A DNA stretch of 64,000 bases from an uncultured archaeon (GTDB taxonomy: Archaea; Halobacteriota; Methanosarcinia; Methanosarcinales; Methanoperedenaceae). Below the pieces are notes generated by a model. The model was not told the DNA's origin. It was given only the letters and a program-made list of their open reading frames with translations, and made no database searches. Shown piece by piece: positions 1 to 8,681 of the stretch. The position numbers and the translations under genes are program-made. Positions within the stretch are counted from its first letter, which is position 1, and each line of letters opens with the position of its first letter. Location of the stretch: contig CABMCA010000054.1 in assembly GCA_902384525.1 (NCBI GenBank), forward strand, positions 1-64,000, read 5' to 3'.

Positions 1-297
1 GATAAGACTGCTACCTGTACCCGCTGGATAATTGCCGTTGAGAACGGTTGCTGCACAATTGAAACCACCATGACAATTTACAATAGTCGAATTTCCAACC
101 TCCCAGACACCATTGTTAGCAGACCAGCTGCCCCAGCCGGATTCAAAGTTTTCAGAAAAAATGATCATGGGACTGCTTGTGGCCATATTTTCTGCAATTT
201 GACCTGTTTCTGCACTCACCGCTCCAGCAAATATTGTCATCACAATTGCTGCTGTGAATGCGAGATCTATCACTTTATTTCTTGATATTTCTTTCAT
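1..297 (-). CDS. Secreted/surface protein, N-terminal part (truncated by window edge)
   Basis: Not in ORF track. Reverse strand from ATG at 297 is open to base 1: MKEISRNKVIDLAFTAAIVMTIFAGAVSAETGQIAENMATSSPMIIFSENFESGWGSWSADNGVWEVGN...; clear signal peptide followed by FESGWGSWS-type extracellular domain start. Confidence 0.75.
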   Translation of the reverse strand, partial: MKEISRNKVIDLAFTAAIVMTIFAGAVSAETGQIAENMATSSPMIIFSENFESGWGSWSANNGVWEVGNSTIVNCHGGFNCAATVLNGNYPAGTGSSLI

Positions 298-589
298 ATT
301 TTCTTTTCCTCCTCATTTCCTATTTTCAATCCTAGATAACAGACAGACATTATGGCATCATTTTATAGTAACTTGGCTTATGCACTTACCACATAAACGC
401 CACTCGATTGATGAACCTGCCACCACAGATATGTTATACCTTTTAGAAGCTCATCCTCATTTATTCGATTTCGTCTTTTTATATAAAGATTTCGCAGTAT
501 TCAGGACTACACAATGGGCATGTAAGGCGGCGAAAAAGAACTGTTTTGTTGATAAGGTTTACTATTAGCATAAATATTGTAGTTATCCA

Positions 590-1246
590 CTAATTAAGAT
601 AATTAAGATATGTTAAAATAATAAATGTAAGCTGCCCGTTAAATCCTGAAAAAAGCGGGATCAAAAGATTATCATCCAGCTTATTGGTAATTGTCTCAAC
701 GATCGTTGCCGTACCTGCCATCACGAGTACAAGGATTAAATTTGGCAGGAAAAACAATCCAATAATAATATCAACGATCAACTCTGCGGCACAGCCTTCA
801 TATGCCCTGTTTTTCAATCCCTTGATCCATGTCCGTCCGAAGGCCTTCCCGAAGAGAGCTGCCGATGCATCACCGAACGTGGTCATAAGTATGGCAGCCG
901 AAGCAATTTCTTTAGAAAAAACTGAAATTGCGATTATGCTACCGATAGTGAAAAATACATGACCTCCAAGCCTGTCTGCTTCTTTTATCCTGAAAAGGCT
1001 ATGAAATACAGGTATTTTTTTCCCCCATTCTATCCTGAAATATTCAAGTTCAAGGATCACGATCAAATAAACCGTGAGCAAAAGAAGCACTGCTTCCTTA
1101 CCGAAAAAATAATAAGTCAGGACTATTATGATAGAGGTTACATGTATTGCTTTTCTTATCAGTTCCTGGACAATATCTTCACGATGCAAATTTTCACTTT
1201 CCTTTATACGCAAATTATCTAATATCAATGATACCTTGCATATCAT
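590..1246 (-). CDS. Dolichol kinase / CTP-dependent polyprenol kinase-like membrane protein
   Basis: 218 aa, multiple TM segments, RKAIHVTS and GDASAALFGKAFGR motifs typical of the SEC59/phosphatidate cytidylyltransferase-like family. Confidence 0.65.
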   Translation of the reverse strand: MICKVSLILDNLRIKESENLHREDIVQELIRKAIHVTSIIIVLTYYFFGKEAVLLLLTVYLIVILELEYFRIEWGKKIPVFHSLFRIKEADRLGGHVFFTIGSIIAISVFSKEIASAAILMTTFGDASAALFGKAFGRTWIKGLKNRAYEGCAAELIVDIIIGLFFLPNLILVLVMAGTATIVETITNKLDDNLLIPLFSGFNGQLTFIILTYLNYLN

Positions 1247-2298
1247 CCTTTGCTTTGCCCTCTTTGACCTATTTGTCCTATATGAAATATTCGCATTATA
1301 AAGATGGCTGCATATGCTATAAAAATTACAAAAAACAAATAGATCACCCTGTCCATCAGGGAAACTATGACCGCAATGGTTATTGGTATTCCAACAATTG
1401 AATAGATACCTATCATGACCAATTCTTTTATTCCCAGGCCTCCCGGAATCGGAAGAATAGAGCTTAACCAGAGTATCAGGGAAAGGGAAACGATGAGATC
1501 TGCAACTGTAATATCATATCCCACACTTTGGAAGATCATGTAAGTTTTTAAATAAATGAATGCAAACATAAGAACAGAAAGACTAATATCCATTGAAAGA
1601 ATTTTTCTGTCTTTCAAGATCGATTTGTAGGTTTTTTCGAATTCATCAATACCTGTTATTACAAGTTCTTCAAATATTTGGTATGAGTCAAACCTTTTCC
1701 TGATGAATTTGAACAGTGAAAAATAATAAGTTCGCTTCAGGATCAAATAGAAGAATGAAACTCGAGCAGACCTGTTAATCTTATGTTTGGAAAGATATGC
1801 AAAAAATGCCAGCAGGAACAGTATGAGTGCTATTACTTCTAATAAAATTGATAGCCACCGGGGTATATCCAGGAACAGGAATATAAATAGTAAAGAAAAG
1901 CTCACAGGGATTGAAAACACAAAGCTGTTTGTTGTCTGGTCCATGACAATAGTAGCATACCAGTTAGCATGACGAAGATCATTGGTTACATTCTTCAGGA
2001 ACATCGCTCTTCCGAAACCGCCAAATGTTCTTGCGCGCGCTACATTGGTATTGAGGACATTTCCTCCCATAAGCCCCAGGAAAAGGATTGAAAATTTTAC
2101 CTGCTTTAGCCTGTCCACAAGGAATTTCCATTTTAAGGTCCATATCAGGAATCCTCCCAATTCAAGCAAAATTGCAAGAATTACCAGTTTTGGATCAATT
2201 GATCGAAGAATTATGACCAGCTGTTGATAATCGATTAGCTGGAGTATAATAATTAATGTTAATAACCTGAATATGAAGATTATCTCGCCAGGTTTCAT
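1243..2298 (-). CDS. Lysylphosphatidylglycerol synthase TM-region-like (UPF0104) membrane protein
   Basis: 351 aa polytopic protein; LPIPGGLGIKELVMIGIY motif typical of the LPG synthase TM/flippase-like family; overlaps downstream gene by 4 nt. Confidence 0.7.
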   Translation of the reverse strand: MKPGEIIFIFRLLTLIIILQLIDYQQLVIILRSIDPKLVILAILLELGGFLIWTLKWKFLVDRLKQVKFSILFLGLMGGNVLNTNVARARTFGGFGRAMFLKNVTNDLRHANWYATIVMDQTTNSFVFSIPVSFSLLFIFLFLDIPRWLSILLEVIALILFLLAFFAYLSKHKINRSARVSFFYLILKRTYYFSLFKFIRKRFDSYQIFEELVITGIDEFEKTYKSILKDRKILSMDISLSVLMFAFIYLKTYMIFQSVGYDITVADLIVSLSLILWLSSILPIPGGLGIKELVMIGIYSIVGIPITIAVIVSLMDRVIYLFFVIFIAYAAIFIMRIFHIGQIGQRGQSKG

Positions 2299-2409
2299 CC
2301 TTTCTTAATCCACATTGATAGATATATATATATTTACCTTAATCACAATTGAAATAGAATATCGGAGGGATGAACTATTCGGAGATACGAGGAAGATAGA
2401 AAAACAAAA

Positions 2410-3789
2410 ATGTTTATTTTGATTGCATTGATCGGAGGACTAATATTAGGATTTGCTTCTGACAGGTTTCTGACCGGTTGGTTGGGATCTTCGCAATTAT
2501 ATATAATTGGACTTACAAAAGAAGTTGATGTCGGAAAGGCTACTAATGTCACATTTATAACTTTTGGCAATGATAAAGTGATAAGTAACGCCAGTGTAAA
2601 TCTCGAAGGGTCTGCATTGGGTGCAGGATTAACCGATAAAAACGGGATGTTGACTTTGACTGTCAATGCCACGTCAGGTGGAAATATCAATGCTACTGCG
2701 GGAAAAGCTGGTTATTATAATGCAACGACAACCATGATTGCCATTCCAGGGCTTGTTATCAGCGCCACGCCCATATTACTTACATCGAATACGGCATCTT
2801 TTGTGACATTTTCCGCGAGCAGCGTTGGAAAACCTGTTGGAGATGTCCTGGTGAATCTCTCCGGTGCGGGAATTTCACTTGACGGAGTTACAAACAGTAA
2901 TGGTGAAGTTGTCCTGCAAGTAAATCCTCCCAGAACAGGGGCGATTCTGGCGATCGCAAGAAAATCGAATTATACTGAAGGTTCCACCACTATAACATCC
3001 ACCAGCCAGCAAATATTAAATGTTTCTTCAAGCCACAGTGCAGTAACAGTAAATGTTCCGATGTATGTCACACTCACAGTTACAGCCGGAGGATCACCAG
3101 TTAATGATGCCCTTGTAAGCTTAAGCGGCACAGCATCCGGAAGCGGGATCACGAACCAGGATGGAAAAGCAATTCTACTTGTGACACCCGGTACAGCAGG
3201 CACAATTACTGTATCTGTGAGCAGGACAGGCTATGCAGGAGGCTCTACTACTATCACGTCGACCGGCATACAATCATTGTCCATAGCATCAAATCCTGCA
3301 ACAGTCACAGCAGGAGTTCCTGCATATGTCACTTTCACAGTGACAAGTGGGGGTAATGCTGTTGCCGAATCAACTGTCACACTCACTGGGGCTGTTAGCG
3401 GAAGCGGGATCACCAACCAGAACGGCCAGGCCATATTATTTGTTAATTCAACAGGCACCGGTGGAATTACTGCTATTGCAACAAAGAACGGTTTCTCCAC
3501 AGGAAGTATAAGTCTTGGTGTATCAGGCCAGCAATCGCTTGCTATTATCGCAAACCCATCAAGTCTAACCAACGGGGTAACAGCATATGTTACTTTTACG
3601 ATTACAAGCGCAGGTTCTGCGGTAAGCGGGGCAACAGTTGCAGTTTCTGGAGACGGAATCAGCGCTGAAGGCATTACAAATTCTGCAGGCCAGGTAACGT
3701 TGCAGCTTAATGCGGCAGGACAGGGAACTATCAGTGTGACAACCCGGAAAACCGGATATATTGACGGGCTAACAACAATAACCCATTGA
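2410..3789 (+). CDS. Membrane-anchored surface protein with about five tandem Ig-like (Big/invasin-like) repeats
   Basis: N-terminal TM (MFILIALIGGLILGFASD) followed by ~85-aa repeats sharing (Y)VTFTVTSGG.....VTLSG...GSGITNQNGQAIL.V......ITA.A.K.GY..GSTTITS. Confidence 0.75.
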   Translation: MFILIALIGGLILGFASDRFLTGWLGSSQLYIIGLTKEVDVGKATNVTFITFGNDKVISNASVNLEGSALGAGLTDKNGMLTLTVNATSGGNINATAGKAGYYNATTTMIAIPGLVISATPILLTSNTASFVTFSASSVGKPVGDVLVNLSGAGISLDGVTNSNGEVVLQVNPPRTGAILAIARKSNYTEGSTTITSTSQQILNVSSSHSAVTVNVPMYVTLTVTAGGSPVNDALVSLSGTASGSGITNQDGKAILLVTPGTAGTITVSVSRTGYAGGSTTITSTGIQSLSIASNPATVTAGVPAYVTFTVTSGGNAVAESTVTLTGAVSGSGITNQNGQAILFVNSTGTGGITAIATKNGFSTGSISLGVSGQQSLAIIANPSSLTNGVTAYVTFTITSAGSAVSGATVAVSGDGISAEGITNSAGQVTLQLNAAGQGTISVTTRKTGYIDGLTTITH

Positions 3790-3795
3790 TTTTTT

Positions 3796-4413
3796 ATGCT
3801 GGATAATATCAAGCGGTTAATGGAAAAAGGAAATCCTGTAAGCATTCTTATTTCCAATGAAAAAGGCACTGAAAGTCCACTTTTATATTGTGAATTAGTG
3901 CATAAAGCAAGGTATGGTGAATCTTTTATAATCACAAGCCAGGGATGCAGTGTTTGTGAATATATTTTCTGCAATACGGAAAATTCACCAGGAAATTATT
4001 ATAACAGTACTGGCAGATACAAGAGCCAGGAGGCTGCATCAAATGCTGTTTCTTTGTTAAAGAGGTTTGAAATTAATGGCCGCTCAATAAGAATTACTCC
4101 TTTTAAAGGAGATAAAAGAGAGAAATTCGATATCCTGATCCTTTACCTGAAACCCGTCAGGGCAATGAGGATAATCCAGGCTCATGCATATCTTGAGGGT
4201 AAGCCGGTTGAAATCAAGACCGGGGGTATAGCATCAATTTGCAGCGATTGTACCGTGAATCCATTGCAGGGAAAATTAAGTTTATCTCCTGGATGCAAAG
4301 GCTCAAGAAAGCATAGCAAATACGGAGATGATGAGGTGGTTGTAGGAATTCCTTTTGAATTAGCAGAAGATATCGATGAGGCCCTCGGAAAAATCCCTGA
4401 GACCCTTTCATGA
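3796..4413 (+). CDS. DUF169 family protein
   Basis: 205 aa; LKPVRAMRIIQAHAYLEGKPVEIKTGGIASICSDCTVNPL pattern resembles DUF169 proteins. Confidence 0.6.
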   Translation: MLDNIKRLMEKGNPVSILISNEKGTESPLLYCELVHKARYGESFIITSQGCSVCEYIFCNTENSPGNYYNSTGRYKSQEAASNAVSLLKRFEINGRSIRITPFKGDKREKFDILILYLKPVRAMRIIQAHAYLEGKPVEIKTGGIASICSDCTVNPLQGKLSLSPGCKGSRKHSKYGDDEVVVGIPFELAEDIDEALGKIPETLS

Positions 4414-4759
4414 GTTCCTGAAAAGGCTCATCAAGCTGGCGTTGGTCAATTTTTATGTCTAACCATACGATACACTCCTTTTTCCCAAGCAAAAAATGGT
4501 GGGGAGCCACTCTCTCCAGAAAGTCCACGTTGCTATGTGAACTTGAAATTTGCTACATGTGCCGTTCCATCTACGAGTTTCACGTTAAGCTGGCGATAGG
4601 TGTTGCTCCAAGCCTTTTCGGTCTTCCAGACATAGAAGAAATGAATCTCCCTCCCGCAAATAAAGATTTTTTTAAAAGAGCATCTGAACTGGTACGTGTG
4701 TATTGGTTCAACTGGAAAATAATATAATATTAATTATCTAAAAATATATACGCAACCAT

Positions 4760-4793
4760 CCTCTCCCCTTCCCCGCACCCCAACCTCTCACCC
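4760..4793. repeat. Dispersed C-rich repeat copy A (cctctccccttccccgcaccccaacctctcaccc)
   Basis: Near-identical to 11689-11724 in this window. Confidence 0.6.
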
Positions 4794-4928
4794 GGCGCTC
4801 CATGCCGGCAGTAGTCATCCAGAGATTCTGGGATTCGAAAAAAGAAGTATCTGCCTAAATGAACGGGAATCATTCAAATGAAAAGATATATATTAATACG
4901 AAATAAACATGATATTAAGGCGATATAT

Positions 4929-5168
4929 ATGGTTCAGGCCATAATAAACATTAATGAACATACCAACAGGATATTAAATATTGTAAAAGCCAAATACGAC
5001 TTGAATGATAAGAGTGCTGCCATAGACCTTATGGCAATGCAATATGAAGAAGAGATACTCGACCCAGAGTTAAAACCTGAGTATATAGAAAAGGCGAAGA
5101 AAATACATCAGCAAAAGGCTGTCGATGTGGAAACTGTTGAAAATTTGAGGGATCGATTAGGCCTTTGA
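4929..5168 (+). CDS. DUF2683 family / antitoxin-like protein
   Basis: MVQAIININEHTNRILNIVKAKYDLNDKSAAIDLMAMQYEEEILDPELKPEY...; ends 3 nt before a RelE-like ORF. The track start (4878) precedes the better start at 4929. Confidence 0.7.
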   Translation: MVQAIININEHTNRILNIVKAKYDLNDKSAAIDLMAMQYEEEILDPELKPEYIEKAKKIHQQKAVDVETVENLRDRLGL

Positions 5169-5171
5169 TTC

Positions 5172-5438
5172 ATGTATACTTTGAAGATAAAGCCGGAACT
5201 TGAAAAGACCCTCAAAAAGTTGGCAAAAAAGAACAGAAAACAAGTTGAGATCATTCTAAAAAAGATAGATGAAATATTATTAAATCCTCACCGATATAAG
5301 AATCTTCGAGCGCCTTTGAATGATTGGAAAAGAGTTCATGTAGACAAACATTTTGTGCTAACTTTCTCTGTTGATGAGGATTCAAAAATCGTCACTCTGG
5401 AAGATTATGATCATCACGACAATATCTATAAACATTAA
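5172..5438 (+). CDS. RelE/ParE-family toxin-like protein
   Basis: 88 aa; TLKIKPELEKTLKKLAKKNRKQVEIILKKIDEILLNPHRYKNLRAPLNDWKRVHVDKHFVLTFSVDEDSKIVTLEDYDHHDNIY, typical RelE fold pattern. Confidence 0.8.
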   Translation: MYTLKIKPELEKTLKKLAKKNRKQVEIILKKIDEILLNPHRYKNLRAPLNDWKRVHVDKHFVLTFSVDEDSKIVTLEDYDHHDNIYKH

Positions 5439-5847
5439 TATTTTCGAATAGTGATGAATGACGAATGGTTTTACCGCATAATTTGTGATTGCGCCTCTGC
5501 CTTACTTAAAGCATTTTGCATTTTAATTACATCTCGTTCAAAGCCCTCATTAGATAATGTCCTCCTTGACTTGCACGTATGTCGCCAATAGCCACAATAA
5601 TCTGGCACGACCCACCCGGATTATCATAAGGGTATTCCTGCTTATAAAAAGCCCTTTGCATCCTATTCAAACAAATCGGCGTTACAAAACAAATGATAGT
5701 ATTACATTTGTGTCAATTCATGACATATATTTGTTATCAACTAAATATTAAATGTGACAATAGCGTTATATTATTAAAAAATATATTACAAACAATTTAC
5801 CAATTTGAAGCAAAGAATTATATACCTATAAAATAATACAGTAAATT

Positions 5848-6174
5848 ATGACAAAAACAAAAGAAGCCGATAAAAGGCAAGTAAGGTTGAAAGAATATGT
5901 CAATGATATTCTTAACCAGTTTCCTAACGGGGATTCTGACTATTGGGTTGAGACACTGGAAGGAAATAAGAAGGATGCTCGTACAGTAGTTATGACTGGT
6001 TCAGACAAATCCCAAGCATTATTTCCTCCTCATCCTGATAAAACACTCCATAGCCGAGAATGTGTCAAGGTTTTTCAAGCTTTAGGATTCAATACGGGAA
6101 TGCCTAAGCTTAAGAGGGCTTCAATTACTAAGAAAACATCTCCAAAGATCAAAAGAGAACCTATTAATGTATAA
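5848..6174 (+). CDS. Hypothetical protein
   Basis: 108 aa ORF in an otherwise non-coding interval; no family recognised. Confidence 0.4.
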   Translation: MTKTKEADKRQVRLKEYVNDILNQFPNGDSDYWVETLEGNKKDARTVVMTGSDKSQALFPPHPDKTLHSRECVKVFQALGFNTGMPKLKRASITKKTSPKIKREPINV

Positions 6175-6642
6175 TTGCTTCTGATTATACTTTTGAAGTT
6201 AGCAGATCATTCTCCATATCGGGAGAAGTTTGTATTCTTTATAAACATGAATATTGAGTTGCCCCCTCGGCAGAGTACCCAAGGAAATTCCAGTTCTTGT
6301 GTAAGAATTCCATATTCAGTTCACGGATTGATCCCATATCTGCAAACATAAGAATAAGCCCAAATGCCCGCTCGTATGCAGCAACCCACCCCAAAATCCA
6401 CGCCGGCCTTGAACTTCTCTCCGCACTCGGCGCCATCAAGTTAAAGCCAATTGAAATTCGGGATTTACTTTACAATCTAATCTCGAAAAACTACGATACA
6501 ATTGATGCAATCCTGGAAGCAGCCCAGAAAGAGGGGCTTCTGCAGCGAACTGAGAAAATATATGTGCTTACCCTAGAGGCATCAGGTCTTGAATTTGAAA
6601 AACCCAGGATCATGACTATGCTTTTGAAGGAGTGACCAGCTT

Positions 6643-6929
6643 ATGAATGTAATCTCCCAGTTCAGGAAAGAAGACCTGAACCCAAGCCTGAAAGTGGGCG
6701 CTGTTCTTCTGACCATATATGATGAAAGGACAAACCTGGCAAAGGATATCAAAGAAAAGGTACGGGAGGTGTTTGGCAATATCGCTCTGAATACGACCAT
6801 TCCCAGGAGTGTCAAGCTGGCAGAAGCACCGGGTCATAAGTAGACGATTTATGACTATGCTCCTGATTCAACAGGGTCAGGGCATACATGGCCCTCTCAA
6901 ATGAGTTGATCCATATTCCAATAATCTAA
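6643..6929 (+). pseudogene. ParA/Soj-like ATPase C-terminal remnant with in-frame TAG and a frameshift
   Basis: VGAVLLTIYDERTNLAKDIKEKVREVFGNIALNTTIPRSVKLAEAPGHK-TAG(6841-6843)-TIYDYAPDSTGS, then +frame AYMALSNELI. Matches Soj/ParA C-terminus (VLLTMYD.RTNL...IPR.V.L.EAP..G..I..YDP.S.G..AY..LA.E). No Walker A upstream. Confidence 0.8.
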
Positions 6930-6955
6930 ATAACATTAAGACGCTTATCACATCT

Positions 6956-7210
6956 ATGCAAGTTCTCGCAGAGTTTGAATTCAATGCCGGAAATGCTGCC
7001 AGCATAATCTATGAAGCATTACTACCGGAACTTGACCAGGATTACCAGCGCACCAGAACATCACTTATGCTCGATGGTGATACTCTTGTTTTAAAAGTTG
7101 AAGCTAATGACACAGTTTCGATGAGGGCTGCCTTGAACGGATGGCTGCGGCTCATAAAAATCACATACGAGATGTGTTCTTTAATCTCTGATACACAAGT
7201 TATAAATTGA
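6956..7210 (+). CDS. pcc1: KEOPS complex subunit Pcc1
   Basis: 84 aa; EFEFNAGNAASIIYEALLPELDQDYQRTRTSLMLDGDTLVLKVEANDTVSMRAALNGWLRLIKITYEM typical Pcc1; next to pfdB as in many Euryarchaeota. Confidence 0.85.
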   Translation: MQVLAEFEFNAGNAASIIYEALLPELDQDYQRTRTSLMLDGDTLVLKVEANDTVSMRAALNGWLRLIKITYEMCSLISDTQVIN

Positions 7211-7248
7211 GGATATACAATACTACACCAGATTTACAGGTGAATTAA

Positions 7249-7605
7249 ATGAGTTCAGAATTACCCCCACAAATTCAAAACCAGCTTGCACAGTTGCAGC
7301 AGATACAGCAGCAGGCTCAAGCCCTGGCAGCCCAGAAGAACCAGGTTGAGATCAATTTAAAAGAAACGGAATTGGCTCTGGCAGAAATTGAAAAACTTGA
7401 TGATAACGCTGTAGTTTACAGGGCAATCGGAGATTTGCTCATTAAAACCGAGCGTGAAAAAACGAAAAATGTCCTTGTTGAGAAAAAAGATATGCTTGGA
7501 CTGCGTGCAGAGACTATTACACGACAGGAAGAACGCATCCAGAAAAGATTCCAGCAATTACAGGAGCAGCTTAAACAGGCGATCGGTACTCCGGCCGCCA
7601 AGTAA
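7249..7605 (+). CDS. pfdB: Prefoldin subunit beta
   Basis: 118 aa; coiled coil with LPPQIQNQLAQLQQIQQQAQAL...DDNAVVYRAIGDLLIKTEREK. Confidence 0.93.
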   Translation: MSSELPPQIQNQLAQLQQIQQQAQALAAQKNQVEINLKETELALAEIEKLDDNAVVYRAIGDLLIKTEREKTKNVLVEKKDMLGLRAETITRQEERIQKRFQQLQEQLKQAIGTPAAK

Positions 7606-7607
7606 TT

Positions 7608-8624
7608 ATGGAGTTAGACGAATCTGAATTCTATAACCAGCTGCTGGACTATAACAACATTCTTTATTTATGTCACAGGAATGCGGACCCTGATGCCCTT
7701 GGAAGCGCATTTGCGCTAAAAGAAGCAATCGGTGGAACGATTGGAGTTGTGGACGGATGCGACAGGGTTGCGTCCCAGATTGCCGGCCAGTTAAATATAG
7801 AATATGTACTTTCGCCAAAAGGAGATTATGACTTTGTGGTCGTTGTGGACACGTCCACACCTGCCCAGCTGAATGGGTTTCCATTAAAGTCTTATGCTGT
7901 TATTGACCATCATTCGACCTCGTCACTTTCTGAGAATTCAGCTTTTCATCTTCACCGCAATAAAAGTTCAACAGCCGAGATAGTTCTTGAAGTCTTGAAA
8001 AAAATGGGCGCACCCATTATGCGGCGAACTGCTTTTGCCCTGCTATCAGGAATCATCACGGACACAGGCAACTTCAGGCATGCATCATCTGATTCATTCA
8101 AAGCTGTTGCTGAACTTATGGATCTAAGCGGTATAGAATACAACGAAGTTATTGATCTTCTTTCCTCAGTTCCGCAGGATGTCTCAATGAGAATTGCCTT
8201 CTTAAAAGCAGCCCAGCGCTCGATAATAGAACGCGTGGATGACTGGATCATCGTTTCATCGCATGTGAATTCTTTCGGAGGCGCAGCAGCCTCAAGCCTT
8301 GTCTCAATAGGCGCAGACGTTGCATTTGTTGGCGCAAAAAGGGATGATGTTGTAAAGGTGAGCGGCAGGGCAAGAAGGGAGATACAGAACGCGGGCATAA
8401 ACCTTGCAAAATTGATGGAAGATATTAGCGCCAGATTCAATGGTACCGGAGGCGGTCATGAAGGCGCAGCAGGAATGGATGCATCGGGGGATGTAGAAAC
8501 CATTCTTGCCGCATGTGTCGGGTATGCCAGGGACTCAATTACAAAAAAAGAGAGTGGTGGAACTTTAAAGGCCAGTGAAAAGATCAGTGAAATACCCAGG
8601 GCAAACGATAACATCGGATCGTAA
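7608..8624 (+). CDS. DHH/DHHA1 family phosphoesterase (RecJ/NrnA-like)
   Basis: HRNADPDALGSAFAL, VVDTSTPAQL, VIDHHS, GGGHEGAAGM motifs. Confidence 0.88.
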   Translation: MELDESEFYNQLLDYNNILYLCHRNADPDALGSAFALKEAIGGTIGVVDGCDRVASQIAGQLNIEYVLSPKGDYDFVVVVDTSTPAQLNGFPLKSYAVIDHHSTSSLSENSAFHLHRNKSSTAEIVLEVLKKMGAPIMRRTAFALLSGIITDTGNFRHASSDSFKAVAELMDLSGIEYNEVIDLLSSVPQDVSMRIAFLKAAQRSIIERVDDWIIVSSHVNSFGGAAASSLVSIGADVAFVGAKRDDVVKVSGRARREIQNAGINLAKLMEDISARFNGTGGGHEGAAGMDASGDVETILAACVGYARDSITKKESGGTLKASEKISEIPRANDNIGS

Positions 8625-8681
8625 GAAACGCTATAAGTCAACCATTTGGAATTATTATTCTCACATTATTCACCAATATCT

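Noticed and set aside
254-568. 104-aa ORF
   Set aside because: Overlaps the 5' end of the edge-truncated secreted protein gene and its upstream region; no recognisable domain.
3231-3974. 247-aa minus-strand ORF
   Set aside because: Fully antisense to the Ig-repeat surface protein and DUF169 gene; composition is a shadow of the repeat-rich coding strand.
4455-4727. 90-aa ORF with Cys residues
   Set aside because: No recognisable family or convincing coding pattern; may be decayed sequence but not supportable.
6841-6843. Pyrrolysine-encoding TAG in the ParA-like ORF
   Set aside because: The additional downstream frameshift and missing N-terminal ATPase motif favour a pseudogene.
7952-8440. 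162-aa minus-strand ORF
   Set aside because: Antisense within the DHH phosphoesterase; no family pattern.
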